Of a DNA stretch of 64,000 nt, positions 51,212 through 59,679 are shown piece by piece. Numbering within the stretch: the first letter of the stretch is position 1; each line of letters begins with the position of its first letter. Position numbers and translations under genes: made by a program. The notes below the pieces were generated by a model, which ran no database searches, was not told where the DNA came from, and saw only the letters and a list, made by a program, of their open reading frames with translations. Origin of the DNA: JBCCTX01 sp965263105 (GTDB taxonomy: Bacteria; Bacteroidota; Bacteroidia; J057); assembly GCA_965263105.1 (NCBI GenBank), contig CBDHGL010000003.1:682001-746000 (forward strand), in the 5' to 3' direction.

Positions 51212-52006
51212 ATGAAGTCATATCTGGATTTGTTGCGACACGTTCTCGATACAGGAGTGGATAAGTCTGACCGTACCGGTACAGGCACAAGAAGCGTATT
51301 TGGGTATCAATTGCGCTTTGATCTACAGGCGGGTTTTCCTCTGGTCACTACCAAAAAAGTACATACCCGATCCATTATCCATGAATTGTTGTGGTTTTTG
51401 AAAGGAGAGAGCAATATCCAGTATCTGAAAGAGAATAAAGTTCGCATTTGGGACCCTTGGGCGGATGAGGAGGGCGAACTGGGCCCCATCTATGGTGTTC
51501 AATGGCGCTCCTGGCGCGGGGCAGATGGTAAGGTAGTAGACCAGATTACCGAATTGATAGAAGCCATACGAAAGACCCCGGACTCCAGGAGACTAATTGT
51601 CAACGCCTGGAATGTGTCCGAAATTCCCCGGATGGCTTTGCCCCCCTGCCATACGATGTTTCAATTCTACATAGCCGATGGCAAGCTCTCCTGCCAGTTG
51701 TATCAGCGAAGCGCCGACTTATTCATCGGTGTGCCCTTTAACATTGCTTCCTATGCCCTTTTGACCATGATGGTTGCACAAGTGACAGGGTATCAAGCTG
51801 GAGATTTCGTTCACACTTTTGGGGATGCTCATATTTATTCCAATCATTTTGACCAAGTTCGTCTCCAATTGAGCCGTGAGCCTCGCCCACTTCCTCAGAT
51901 GAAATTAAATCCAGGGGTAAGTTCTATTTTTGATTTTGTCTATGAGGATTTTGAACTGATAGGCTATGAGCCCCATCCCCTCATTGCGGCCCCTGTTGCG
52001 GTATAA
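51212..52006 (+). CDS. thyA: Thymidylate synthase
   Basis: 264 aa, folate-dependent methylation of dUMP to dTMP. Signatures: T-G-T-G-T-R-S-V-F-G, E-L-L-W-F-L-K-G, the active-site Cys in A-L-P-P-C-H-T-M-F-Q-F, the dUMP site R-S-A-D-L-F-I-G-V-P-F-N, and a complete C-terminus P-V-A-V. Its stop shares one base with the next ATG (TAATG). Confidence 0.99.
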   Translation: MKSYLDLLRHVLDTGVDKSDRTGTGTRSVFGYQLRFDLQAGFPLVTTKKVHTRSIIHELLWFLKGESNIQYLKENKVRIWDPWADEEGELGPIYGVQWRSWRGADGKVVDQITELIEAIRKTPDSRRLIVNAWNVSEIPRMALPPCHTMFQFYIADGKLSCQLYQRSADLFIGVPFNIASYALLTMMVAQVTGYQAGDFVHTFGDAHIYSNHFDQVRLQLSREPRPLPQMKLNPGVSSIFDFVYEDFELIGYEPHPLIAAPVAV

Positions 52007-52863
52007 TGCAAGACCTACTTGATAGCATTCGGACCCTTGAGCTAAAAACCCGACGCCTCGTGGATACGACCTTCGCCGGAGAGTATCACAGCGCCTTTAA
52101 GGGGCGTGGCCTAGAGTTCGATGAAGTTCGCCCTTATCAGGTGGGAGATGATGTAAAGAGTATAGACTGGAACGTCACCGCCCGAACCGGTCAGGCCTTT
52201 GTAAAGGTTTTCCGAGAAGAGAGGGAACTGGTGCTCTCCATCCTTTTTGATATTAGTGGGTCCAATGATTTTGGCCAGGGTAGGCAATCCAAGCGGCAGG
52301 TTGGGACAGAGATAGCCGCTGTATTGGCCTTTTCAGCCCTAAAGAATAATGACAAAATAGGCCTCAGCACTTTTACAGATCAAGTAGAGCAGTATTTCCC
52401 TCCTCAGAAAGGGCGAAAGCATATTCTAAGACTTATCCGAACCTTATTGACTACAGCCCCGCAACACAAGCATACGGATCTGACATCCGGAGTGAATTTT
52501 CTCATGAAGGTCCTAAAACAACAGGGGATAGTCGTCATTATTTCAGATTTTTTGGATAAGGGGTATAAAACGGCTCTCTCTCGACTCAATAAAAAGCAGG
52601 AAGTTATCCTGGTGCATCTGTTTCATCCTGATGAGACTCTCCCAGGTATATCGGGGACTGTCCCCATTAGGGATTTGGAAAAAGGGAAATTATCCTGGGT
52701 CCACATTCGTCCCAAACAACATAAGCCAACTATGCAAGATTTTTTTCATCGAAATCAAAAAGAGCTAAAATCCTTTTGCGGACGGAATAGAATAGGATAT
52801 TTGGCGATTGATACCACACAAGATTTTGTTCCTGTTTTAGCGTATTATTTTCGGAACACATAG
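52006..52863 (+). CDS. DUF58 protein (Bat-type, von Willebrand A-like)
   Basis: 285-aa cytoplasmic DUF58 protein. Core motif G-L-E-F-D-E-V-R-P-Y-Q-V-G-D-D-V-K-S-I-D-W-N at about residues 35-56 and a MIDAS-like D-I-S-G-S strand. In Bacteroides aerotolerance (bat) operons such genes follow a MoxR ATPase and precede BatA-E; here no moxR is seen because thyA is directly upstream. TAATG coupling to thyA and the partner gene 59 bp downstream suggest one transcript. Confidence 0.88.
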   Translation: MQDLLDSIRTLELKTRRLVDTTFAGEYHSAFKGRGLEFDEVRPYQVGDDVKSIDWNVTARTGQAFVKVFREERELVLSILFDISGSNDFGQGRQSKRQVGTEIAAVLAFSALKNNDKIGLSTFTDQVEQYFPPQKGRKHILRLIRTLLTTAPQHKHTDLTSGVNFLMKVLKQQGIVVIISDFLDKGYKTALSRLNKKQEVILVHLFHPDETLPGISGTVPIRDLEKGKLSWVHIRPKQHKPTMQDFFHRNQKELKSFCGRNRIGYLAIDTTQDFVPVLAYYFRNT

Positions 52864-52922
52864 AAATCTGATTTAGCGTTCTTTTTGTCTAAAAGGCCAC
52901 ATAGATATTTAGAAAAGACCCG

Positions 52923-53849
52923 GTGACTAAAATTTTACCCTATATATTCTTTTTAAGCTTTTCGATAGCCCTAGCACAGGAAAGCAAGCATTCTTGTAGT
53001 TTTCTGGCGGATTCCTTGTGGGTAGGAAAGCCCTGTACTTTGCGCGTCTCTATCCAAGTGAAGCCTGGAAGTTTTCTCGAAGTTAAAGATGGCCTAAGCG
53101 ATTTTTATCCATATCAACTGATGGATGTATTTGCACAAGATCCCATCCGGAATGAGGGCATGGATTGGTATGTGTATGAGTATGTCCTAAGAAGTTTTGC
53201 TATCGGGGATAGTCAACATGTTAGCCTTAATTATATAGTTACGGGCGATGCGGATACCAGCTTTCATGTACTTTTCTGTGAAGGGATGCCTTTTGCCTCA
53301 GTTTTGTCTACCGGAAAAGACTCCCTTTTGTCGGGCTTTCAATATCAAAAGGAATTCATTTCTTTCGAAACCGCTGTAGATTATAGAGATACCTTTGTTT
53401 GGGGAATTTTAGTAATCTTTGGCGCATTTGTTAGCTATTTTGTGTTCAGAAAGGTATGGAATAGGTTAATCCATTGGGGCTCTCTCTGGCTTCAATGGAG
53501 AGAACTGAAAAGGGCCTGGAACGAAAATCTATCCACGATGCCCGTACCTGCCTCATTTATTTCTTCTTTGAACTATCTCTGGAAAAATTATTTAGATCCC
53601 GATCGTTCCCTTTTTCTGGTAAGTCTTACCTATGAAGAATTATCAAAAAAGTTGGCAACTATTCCTACTTTATCGGAAATAGATCTGGATGTCCTGATGG
53701 AGTCAGTACAGATGGAAAACGATATCGTTTATGCCGAGAAAAAAGTGGCGCAGGATGAGTTGGAGTATATGTGGAAGGCCATTTTCCCCATTTTGAAGCG
53801 AGCCTATGATCACCGAAGGAAACGTCTTCAGAAGGATATGCTAGCTTGA
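52923..53849 (+). CDS. Membrane protein paired with DUF58 (BatD/DUF4381-like)
   Basis: 308 aa with GTG start: signal peptide (about residues 1-18), a beta-rich periplasmic domain to about 150, one membrane helix (about 156-173: F-V-W-G-I-L-V-I-F-G-A-F-V-S-Y), and a helical cytoplasmic tail of about 135 residues. The layout and place after DUF58 resemble BatD or DUF4381 proteins of Bat operons, but sequence similarity is weak by eye. Probably part of a MoxR-type envelope stress complex. Confidence 0.6.
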   Translation: MTKILPYIFFLSFSIALAQESKHSCSFLADSLWVGKPCTLRVSIQVKPGSFLEVKDGLSDFYPYQLMDVFAQDPIRNEGMDWYVYEYVLRSFAIGDSQHVSLNYIVTGDADTSFHVLFCEGMPFASVLSTGKDSLLSGFQYQKEFISFETAVDYRDTFVWGILVIFGAFVSYFVFRKVWNRLIHWGSLWLQWRELKRAWNENLSTMPVPASFISSLNYLWKNYLDPDRSLFLVSLTYEELSKKLATIPTLSEIDLDVLMESVQMENDIVYAEKKVAQDELEYMWKAIFPILKRAYDHRRKRLQKDMLA

Positions 53850-53864
53850 TTTCTTTTTTGACCT

Positions 53865-54449
53865 TCATGTATAAATTTGGCGAAAGGTCAGGTTGATCCT
53901 CGGCGTCGGAACTTTTCGGGTCTTGGGCAACTGATGTTTATAATGGGTTTGGGTAGGCCCATGCATGAGCAGTAAACTCCCATGTTCAAGCAGGATTTTG
54001 GTAGTAGGGAGTTCTTTATTGCTTTTATGTTTGAGATGGAAATAGCGTTCTGCTCCCAAACTTACCGAGGCAATGCAGGGTTCAGGCCCCAATTCCGGTT
54101 CGTCATCTGCATGCCAGCCCATGCTATCTTTTCCATCTCTATACAAATTGCACAAGACACTATTGAAAGTATTACCTACAGATGCTTCCACCTGTTCTTT
54201 TATTTTCCACAAAATTGGATCCCAGGGAAGGGCTTCCAACCGGATACCAGAATAGCTATAGCTGATTCCAGAGTCACCATACCAAGCTACGAGCCGAGGC
54301 TGCATAAGCTCTTTACCAAATATGCGTATAGGCTTTTGCTCCCATGCAAGGGTGTCAAGTAGGTGTTCATAGAAATTATCTGCTTCCTCCGGGGAGAAAA
54401 ACTGAGAATGGTACCTTAGCTGGGCATCGGGAAGATCAAATGGATTCAT
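53865..54449 (-). CDS. AlkB-like 2-oxoglutarate/Fe(II) dioxygenase
   Basis: 194-aa alpha-ketoglutarate dioxygenase of the ALKBH2/3-like group that removes alkyl groups from DNA or RNA bases. Iron ligands in W-H-A-D-D-E and the distal His in H-Y-K-H-Q-L-P; the oxoglutarate arginine in P-R-I-N-L-T-F-R; substrate-side P-R-L-V-A-W-Y-G-D. No Ada or other repair gene next to it. Convergent with the Bat-like gene, divergent from the methyltransferase. Confidence 0.92.
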   Translation of the reverse strand: MNPFDLPDAQLRYHSQFFSPEEADNFYEHLLDTLAWEQKPIRIFGKELMQPRLVAWYGDSGISYSYSGIRLEALPWDPILWKIKEQVEASVGNTFNSVLCNLYRDGKDSMGWHADDEPELGPEPCIASVSLGAERYFHLKHKSNKELPTTKILLEHGSLLLMHGPTQTHYKHQLPKTRKVPTPRINLTFRQIYT

Positions 54450-54498
54450 CTCCTAAAGATAAAAAGAAGAAAATTTATCGGGTCTACCTTGAAAATCC

Positions 54499-54506
54499 TA
54501 CCTTTG
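54499..54506 (+). promoter_or_regulatory. -7 element directly before the methyltransferase ATG
   Basis: TACCTTTG, exact TAnnTTTG, with TTTA at about 21 nt upstream. Its end is 3 nt from the ATG at 54510, so the transcript may have no or almost no leader. Confidence 0.45.
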
Positions 54507-54509
54507 GCC

Positions 54510-55250
54510 ATGCGAAAATTTGTTTACAAGGAGCTGGATAAAGAAGGCCTGGAAACACTGCAAACAATTTCGAGTGCCAAGCGCTTCAATGAGTGGATGT
54601 TTCAAACCATCCTGCCCTTTGTCGCAGAGGGCCCCATCCTGGAAGTGGGGAGTGGAATAGGGAATATTTCTACTTTTTTTCTAGAGAAGAATATGCCCAT
54701 ATGTTTGAGTGATATCCGGGAAAATTATTGTGGATTTTTAGAAGAGAATTTTTCACAAGAAAAATCTCTAATAGACGTGCTGAAATTGGACTTGGTTCAT
54801 CCCCATTTTGAGGAAGAATATGCCCCTTATATCGGCTATTTTCATACGGTTTTTGCCTTGAATGTCATCGAGCATATAGAGGATGATACCTTGGCGCTAG
54901 CCAATATCCAAAAACTTTTGGCACCGGGGGGAAAAACAATTATTCTCGTCCCTGCTTATCAAAGTTTGTACAATACCTTTGACAAAAATTTGTATCATTA
55001 TCGGCGTTATACAAGGTCGACTTTGTCAGCGGTTTTTGAGAAGAATAAGATACCCGTTTTGAAGAAATTTCACTTCAATTTTATCGGTATTTTGGGATGG
55101 GTATTATCGGGGAGTATTCTGAAAAAGGATACCATTCCCTCGGGTCAGATGAAGTTATATGACCGACTGGTCCCCGTATTCAAACTGATAGATAGACTAT
55201 TGTTGAATCAAATTGGCCTGTCCGTGATTGCAATAGGGGAGAAGCCCTAA
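54510..55250 (+). CDS. Class I SAM-dependent methyltransferase
   Basis: 246 aa from ATG 54510 (a TTG at 54489 lies upstream of the -7 box and is not used). SAM-binding motif I G-P-I-L-E-V-G-S-G-I-G-N, an acidic strand I-C-L-S-D-I, and F-A-L-N-V-I-E-H-I-E-D-D typical of small-molecule methyltransferases; V-P-A-Y-Q-S-L-Y-N-T-F-D follows. The C-terminus has hydrophobic stretches and no close functional cue. It lies 55 bp before eboA on the same strand; a part in the ebo pathway is possible but unproven. Confidence 0.85.
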   Translation: MRKFVYKELDKEGLETLQTISSAKRFNEWMFQTILPFVAEGPILEVGSGIGNISTFFLEKNMPICLSDIRENYCGFLEENFSQEKSLIDVLKLDLVHPHFEEEYAPYIGYFHTVFALNVIEHIEDDTLALANIQKLLAPGGKTIILVPAYQSLYNTFDKNLYHYRRYTRSTLSAVFEKNKIPVLKKFHFNFIGILGWVLSGSILKKDTIPSGQMKLYDRLVPVFKLIDRLLLNQIGLSVIAIGEKP

Positions 55251-55305
55251 AAATATATATCTTTAGATAGAATTTTTTACGCGTAATTCAGAAGAATAGT
55301 CAAGC

Positions 55306-56217
55306 ATGTATCAGGCAGATATTGAAGCGGTTAAATCCTGGTTGTTGGCCAACATTTCCCAGCAGTTGACTCCGGAGGCGAAGTCCTGGCTGGAGACGCA
55401 ATACCGGCAGCTCAGCACCAAGTTTGTCCCTTCCAAATTTCACCTTGCCTTTGGTCTCACCCCCAGAAAAGTGGGCAAGGAGCTTTTGCAAATTTCTCCG
55501 GAAGAGCTAGAGGCTGCTCAAAAGTTGAGACCGGGTCTTCGCCCGGATTCATGGACAGTTGATCAAGCTACGCGCATTCTTTTTTTGCTGCTGCTTCCTC
55601 ATGAGACAGCTGAAGCTCATCATGCGGCCATTTATGACGTATTTGATACAGCCGATATGGGCGAGCAGGCAGCCCTTTTTTCTTCCTTTCCCCTTTTGCC
55701 TTATCCGGAGCAATATAGGACCCTCGCAGCAGAAGGGATTCGAACCAATATGACAGTGGTTCTAGAAGCCATCGCTTTAAACAACCCCTATCCTTCTGAG
55801 TACCTGGAGGAAAATGCCTGGAACCAGTTGTTTTTGAAGTGTACCTTCACCGATAGGCCCTTGTATAAGATCCAAGGGATCAATCTGCGGGAGAACTTTG
55901 AGCTAGCACGGATTATATCTGACTATGCGCATGAAAGATGGTCAGCCGGAAGAGAGGTAACCCCAGAAATTTGGTGCCCTGTTGGGCCCTATTTCGCAGA
56001 AACCCATCTGGAAGATTGTAAGAAGTTGTTTGAGCATACCCTGCCCATTCAGCAGGAGGCAGCGGCACTTCTTTGCTTCGAAGCGGGAACGACGGAGTCG
56101 GTAAGATTGGTTTCTTCTTATCCGGAACTGAAAGACAAGGTCCTTAAAGGAGAGATAAGCTGGGAAGGAATTGGGAAAAAATGGGAGGTAGAGAAGTTGG
56201 ATATAGTAAATACATAA
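55306..56217 (+). CDS. eboA: EboA family protein
   Basis: 303-aa soluble protein, rich in helices, recognised as EboA by W-T-V-D-Q-A-T-R-I-L-F-L-L, the P-L-L-P-Y-P-E-Q-Y segment, and the central G-I-R-T-N-M-T-V-V-L-E-A-I-A-L-N-N-P-Y-P followed by W-N-Q-L-F-L-K-C-T-F-T-D-R-P-L. No catalytic motif is known. The ebo cluster was named from eustigmatophyte plastids and bacteria, and in cyanobacteria is needed for export of the scytonemin monomer. First gene of the ebo run here; a weak TATCTTTA (55258-55265) may be its promoter. Confidence 0.85.
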   Translation: MYQADIEAVKSWLLANISQQLTPEAKSWLETQYRQLSTKFVPSKFHLAFGLTPRKVGKELLQISPEELEAAQKLRPGLRPDSWTVDQATRILFLLLLPHETAEAHHAAIYDVFDTADMGEQAALFSSFPLLPYPEQYRTLAAEGIRTNMTVVLEAIALNNPYPSEYLEENAWNQLFLKCTFTDRPLYKIQGINLRENFELARIISDYAHERWSAGREVTPEIWCPVGPYFAETHLEDCKKLFEHTLPIQQEAAALLCFEAGTTESVRLVSSYPELKDKVLKGEISWEGIGKKWEVEKLDIVNT

Positions 56218-56270
56218 ATTCGGACGAATTAAATTGTTGATAATTTAATAGCAATAAGAAGAATAGAAAT

Positions 56271-57194
56271 ATGGAAGCAACTACACATATGTGGCTCGAT
56301 TCCCACATCCACATGACCTCTCGGACAACAGATGATTATGAGGCCATGGCCCGAGCGGGAATCGTAGCGATAATCGAACCTGCTTTTTGGTTGGGCCAAC
56401 CGCGTACAGAAGTCGGAACTTTCAAAGATTACTTTAGCAGTTTGATCGGTTGGGAGCGTTTTCGCGCAGCCCAGTTTGGCATTAAACACTATTGCACGAT
56501 AGGCCTTAACTCCAAAGAAGCCAATAATGAAGCCTTAGCAGAACAGGTTTTGGAGCTTTTACCCAAGTTTGTTACCAAAGACGGGGTTGTAGGCGTAGGG
56601 GAAATCGGCTATGACGACCAGACGGAAGCGGAAGACAAGGCATTCCGTGTGCAGATAGAACTGGCAAAAGAATTGTCTCTCCCCATTCAAGTTCATACCC
56701 CTCATAGGGACAAGAAAAAGGGAACATCCAGGAGTATGGACGTCATTTTAGAGCACGGCGTAGCACCTGAGATGGCGGTCATCGACCACAATAATGAGGA
56801 AACCGTCAAGGAAGTGTTGGATAGGGGCTTTTATGCAGCATTTACCATTTACCCTTTTACTAAGATGGGGAATGAGCGTATGGTAGAAGTTGTGCGCCAA
56901 TATGGACCCGAGCGCATCATCGTAGATAGCTCTGCCGATTGGGGGGTAAGTGATCCCCTTTCTGTTCCTAAAACTGCCAATCTCATGCTGGAAAGAGGCA
57001 TTCCCCTTGAGCATGTCCGCAAGGTGTGTTATCAAAATGCCCTAGATATCTATGGCAAGAGTGGGCAGATGAAAGAGGAAGATTGGCTGGATAAAAGCCT
57101 GGTAGACCAGCGCCAGTTGTATAATGGGAACTCTGTGTTGCGTGGCCAACAGCCTCGGATTGACACAGCCGATTCCAATGTGATTGTAAACTGA
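56271..57194 (+). CDS. eboB: TatD-family metal-dependent hydrolase (EboB)
   Basis: 307-aa amidohydrolase TIM barrel. Metal ligands visible: D-S-H-I-H-M (H-x-H), G-V-G-E-I-G-Y-D (Glu), V-H-T-P-H-R (His), V-I-D-H-N-N (His) and V-D-S-S-A-D-W-G (Asp), so it should be catalytically active. TatD proteins are nucleases, but EboB-type members lie in ebo clusters and their substrate is unknown. 53 bp after eboA, 10 bp before eboC; a small 8-bp stem (56228-56249) sits in the leader. Confidence 0.85.
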   Translation: MEATTHMWLDSHIHMTSRTTDDYEAMARAGIVAIIEPAFWLGQPRTEVGTFKDYFSSLIGWERFRAAQFGIKHYCTIGLNSKEANNEALAEQVLELLPKFVTKDGVVGVGEIGYDDQTEAEDKAFRVQIELAKELSLPIQVHTPHRDKKKGTSRSMDVILEHGVAPEMAVIDHNNEETVKEVLDRGFYAAFTIYPFTKMGNERMVEVVRQYGPERIIVDSSADWGVSDPLSVPKTANLMLERGIPLEHVRKVCYQNALDIYGKSGQMKEEDWLDKSLVDQRQLYNGNSVLRGQQPRIDTADSNVIVN

Positions 57195-57204
57195 TTATTA
57201 GCAT

Positions 57205-58116
57205 ATGGGTGAAAGGCTGCTGGCCTACCTTCGTTTGATGCGACCGGCCAATATTGTGACGGCTTTTGCCGACATTTTGGCTGGAGTGGCTGTTAGTGGA
57301 GTTTGGGAATGGGAGATTGGAGGGAATCCTGTAATCGAGGCCCCTATGCTTAAGGATTATGGCTTATTGTTACTGAGTACCTTGGGACTATATGGGGGAG
57401 GGGTGGTGTTTAATGATGTTTTTGACTTCAAATTAGATCAGCAGGAAAGACCTGAAAGGCCCTTGCCTAGTGGGAAGGCCTCTCTTACTGGAGCCATAAT
57501 TTTGGGAATCTCTTTGTTCGTAATGGGGATTCTTTCGGCATTTTTAGTAACTGAACTAAGTGGGATACTCGCTTGTATCATTGTCGTCCTAGTCCTGAGT
57601 TATAATGCCTGGAGTAAGCATCATGTAGTCTTGGGGCCTATAAACATGGGGCTGTGCCGGGCGGGAAATCTGCTGTTAGGAGTGAGTATCTATCCTCTAC
57701 TCGTTTTTGTATTCTGGCCCTTGGGGTTTGTACCCCTTTTGTACATCGGAGCTATTACCCTCGTAAGTCAAGGAGAAGTCCACGGGGGGAATCGTAAAGC
57801 CTTACAATTGGCTATGGGGGTATACATTTTTGTATTCCTACTCATTGTGGGCTTTGGAGTTTTTTATGGAAACAATGTGTTGTACGGTCTCCCTTTTGTT
57901 GCTTTATTGGCCTATCTCACCCTTCCTGCCCTACAAAAAGCCATGAAATCTTTGCAGCCTCAAGACGTTATGAAGGCCGTAAAAGCAGGGGTAATTGCAT
58001 TAATTGTGTTAGATTCCGCAATAGCTGCTATATTTGGAGGAATACTTTGGGGGCTGTGCATCTTACTTTTACTCCCCCTTTCTCTCTGGTTAGGCAAGGC
58101 CTTTGCTATAACATGA
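57205..58116 (+). CDS. eboC: UbiA-like prenyltransferase EboC
   Basis: 303-aa polytopic membrane protein (about eight helices) of the UbiA superfamily. The first Asp-rich motif N-D-V-F-D-F-K-L-D is intact, followed by R-P-E-R-P-L-P-S-G. The usual second Asp motif (DxxxD type) is replaced by S-Q-G-E-V-H-G-G-N-R, which seems to be a feature of this subgroup. It probably handles a prenyl or similar diphosphate and an unknown acceptor in the inner membrane. 10 bp after eboB; followed by the structured 209-bp gap. Confidence 0.88.
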   Translation: MGERLLAYLRLMRPANIVTAFADILAGVAVSGVWEWEIGGNPVIEAPMLKDYGLLLLSTLGLYGGGVVFNDVFDFKLDQQERPERPLPSGKASLTGAIILGISLFVMGILSAFLVTELSGILACIIVVLVLSYNAWSKHHVVLGPINMGLCRAGNLLLGVSIYPLLVFVFWPLGFVPLLYIGAITLVSQGEVHGGNRKALQLAMGVYIFVFLLIVGFGVFYGNNVLYGLPFVALLAYLTLPALQKAMKSLQPQDVMKAVKAGVIALIVLDSAIAAIFGGILWGLCILLLLPLSLWLGKAFAIT

Positions 58117-58325
58117 AGTGAGATTATTAGTTAAATACTTAGTTGATTCTGAAAGATCGATCAAAATAATCCCCACCGATTATATAGAATTTCAAAAAAA
58201 AGCGGGTTGGGGTGCACGAACGCGGGGAGGATGGAGTTGCAGGGGAAGGCTATGGTTGGTTCGTGCAAGATTTTTGGATACTTTTCATCGACTGGAAAAG
58301 TATCGAGCAAATTAAAAGTACTTTT
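58117..58325 (+). promoter_or_regulatory. Structured leader before eboD
   Basis: A 209-bp gap in an otherwise tight run. It contains GCACGAAC (58214-58221) pairing with GTTCGTGC (58259-58266), a perfect 10-bp hairpin GATACTTTTC/GAAAAGTATC (58277-58286 with 58295-58304), and the palindrome AAAAGTACTTTT (58315-58326) that ends at the A of the eboD ATG. The strand GAAAAGTA could pair instead with TACTTTT beside the start codon, giving two exclusive folds. Open frames here (58118-58315; upstream extension of eboD) have no recognisable protein. A cis-regulatory role is inference. Confidence 0.5.
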
Positions 58326-59504
58326 ATGAAGCGAATAAGACAATCTTTTGCTGTGCCCTTTACCTACGATGTGCATTTCACAAGTCATGTTTTCCACAGT
58401 GAGAATTCTCTGTTCGTGGACCTTATACGTGATGCGGCTAACGAAGGCCAGATTGCCAAATGCCTATTTGTAATTGACCAAGGAGTGGTAGATACCCACC
58501 CCCGATTAATAGAGGAAATAGGCACCTATTCTTCCCATTTTTCAGAAATCATAAATAAAGTAGCTGAACCCCTTATCGTTACCGGAGGAGAAGAGGTGAA
58601 AAACGAGCCCGAATGGATAGAGAAAATTGTAGAAGCGGTGAATGTATATGGGATAGACCGTCATTCCTATATTATTGGGATTGGTGGGGGAGCGGTTTTA
58701 GATATGGTGGGCTATGCAGCATCAGTTGCCCACCGAGGCGTAAGACATATTCGTATCCCCACCACAGTTTTATCTCAGAATGATTCGGGTGTAGGAGTAA
58801 AAAACGGGATCAACTACTTTGGGAAGAAAAACTTTTTAGGAAATTTCGCCCCCCCTTTTGCTGTCATCAATGACAAGGAGTTTCTATTGACTCTCGATGA
58901 TAGAGATTGGCGCTCGGGTATATCTGAGGCCCTGAAAGTAGCGCTTATCAAAGACCTGAAATTTTTCGAAGAATTGGAGGCCGATGCACCCGCCTTAGCC
59001 CGAAGAGAGATGGCCCCAATGGAATCCCTTATCTATCGTTGCGCCGAGATGCACATGGACCATATTGCTAAGGGCGATCCCTTTGAAATGGGTTCTTCTC
59101 GTCCATTGGACTTTGGCCACTGGTCCGCCCACAAATTAGAACAACTCAGCGACTATCGGCTCCGACATGGAGAAGCGGTCGCCATAGGCATCTGTCTGGA
59201 TGTATTGTATTCTTCTATACTAGGATGGATTAGCGAGGAAGAGGCTCTTCGCGTCCTAGGCGTATTTGAAACACTGGGCTTCGACCTATATGTACCCGAA
59301 CTCACTCAGCATCTTGACGACCCTTCACACCCCCAGTCCCTTCTGGCGGGCTTAAATGAGTTCCGCGAACACCTGGGAGGTAGACTTACTATCATGTTGT
59401 TGAAAGACCTGGGTAAAGGGGTAGAAGTTCATGAAATGGACGCCAAAAAAGTGGCACAGGCTGTCGGCCTTTTACTCAATTATGCTCAAAAGGCGTTGAT
59501 ATAG
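58326..59504 (+). CDS. eboD: 3-Dehydroquinate synthase-like protein EboD
   Basis: 392 aa from ATG 58326; a longer frame to 58212 adds 38 residues of odd composition within the structured leader and is rejected. Sugar-phosphate cyclase fold: NAD site I-G-I-G-G-G-A-V-L-D-M-V-G-Y-A-A, R-I-P-T-T-V-L-S-Q-N-D-S-G-V-G-V-K, and zinc ligands in I-S-E-A-L-K-V-A, F-G-H-W-S-A-H-K-L-E and L-R-H-G-E-A-V. The family includes DHQ, EEVS and 2-deoxy-scyllo-inosose synthases; the product of EboD is not known. Not the main aroB by context. Confidence 0.85.
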   Translation: MKRIRQSFAVPFTYDVHFTSHVFHSENSLFVDLIRDAANEGQIAKCLFVIDQGVVDTHPRLIEEIGTYSSHFSEIINKVAEPLIVTGGEEVKNEPEWIEKIVEAVNVYGIDRHSYIIGIGGGAVLDMVGYAASVAHRGVRHIRIPTTVLSQNDSGVGVKNGINYFGKKNFLGNFAPPFAVINDKEFLLTLDDRDWRSGISEALKVALIKDLKFFEELEADAPALARREMAPMESLIYRCAEMHMDHIAKGDPFEMGSSRPLDFGHWSAHKLEQLSDYRLRHGEAVAIGICLDVLYSSILGWISEEEALRVLGVFETLGFDLYVPELTQHLDDPSHPQSLLAGLNEFREHLGGRLTIMLLKDLGKGVEVHEMDAKKVAQAVGLLLNYAQKALI

Positions 59505-59580
59505 GGGAGAGTTAATAGTCAGCCGACCACAGACCGCAGTTTTTTAGTTGATCTTTTTACTGAGTTTACAGATAGCTGCT

Positions 59581-59611
59581 CCTCCCCTTAGGAGGCGGCC
59601 TCATTTTTTTT
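59581..59611 (+). terminator. Weak terminator-like element after eboD
   Basis: CCTCC/GGAGG stem (59581-59595) with further short pairing to 59602, then eight T (59604-59611). It may reduce read-through from eboD to eboE. Confidence 0.4.
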
Positions 59612-59618
59612 CAATCCT

Positions 59619-59648
59619 TTTGATCTCCCCAAAAGCAAGCTATATTTA
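59619..59648 (+). promoter_or_regulatory. Possible promoter of eboE
   Basis: TTTG (59619-59622), 18-nt spacer, TATATTTA (59641-59648), one mismatch in the -7 box, 32 nt before the eboE ATG. Confidence 0.4.
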
Positions 59649-59679
59649 GAAAAATTCTGCTAGCAAGATTTCACCATTT

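Noticed and set aside
58118..58315. Small gene between eboC and eboD
   Set aside because: A 65-codon GTG frame exists but has no recognisable features, a strange Trp/Arg/Gly-rich composition and overlaps inverted repeats; a structured leader explains the stretch better.
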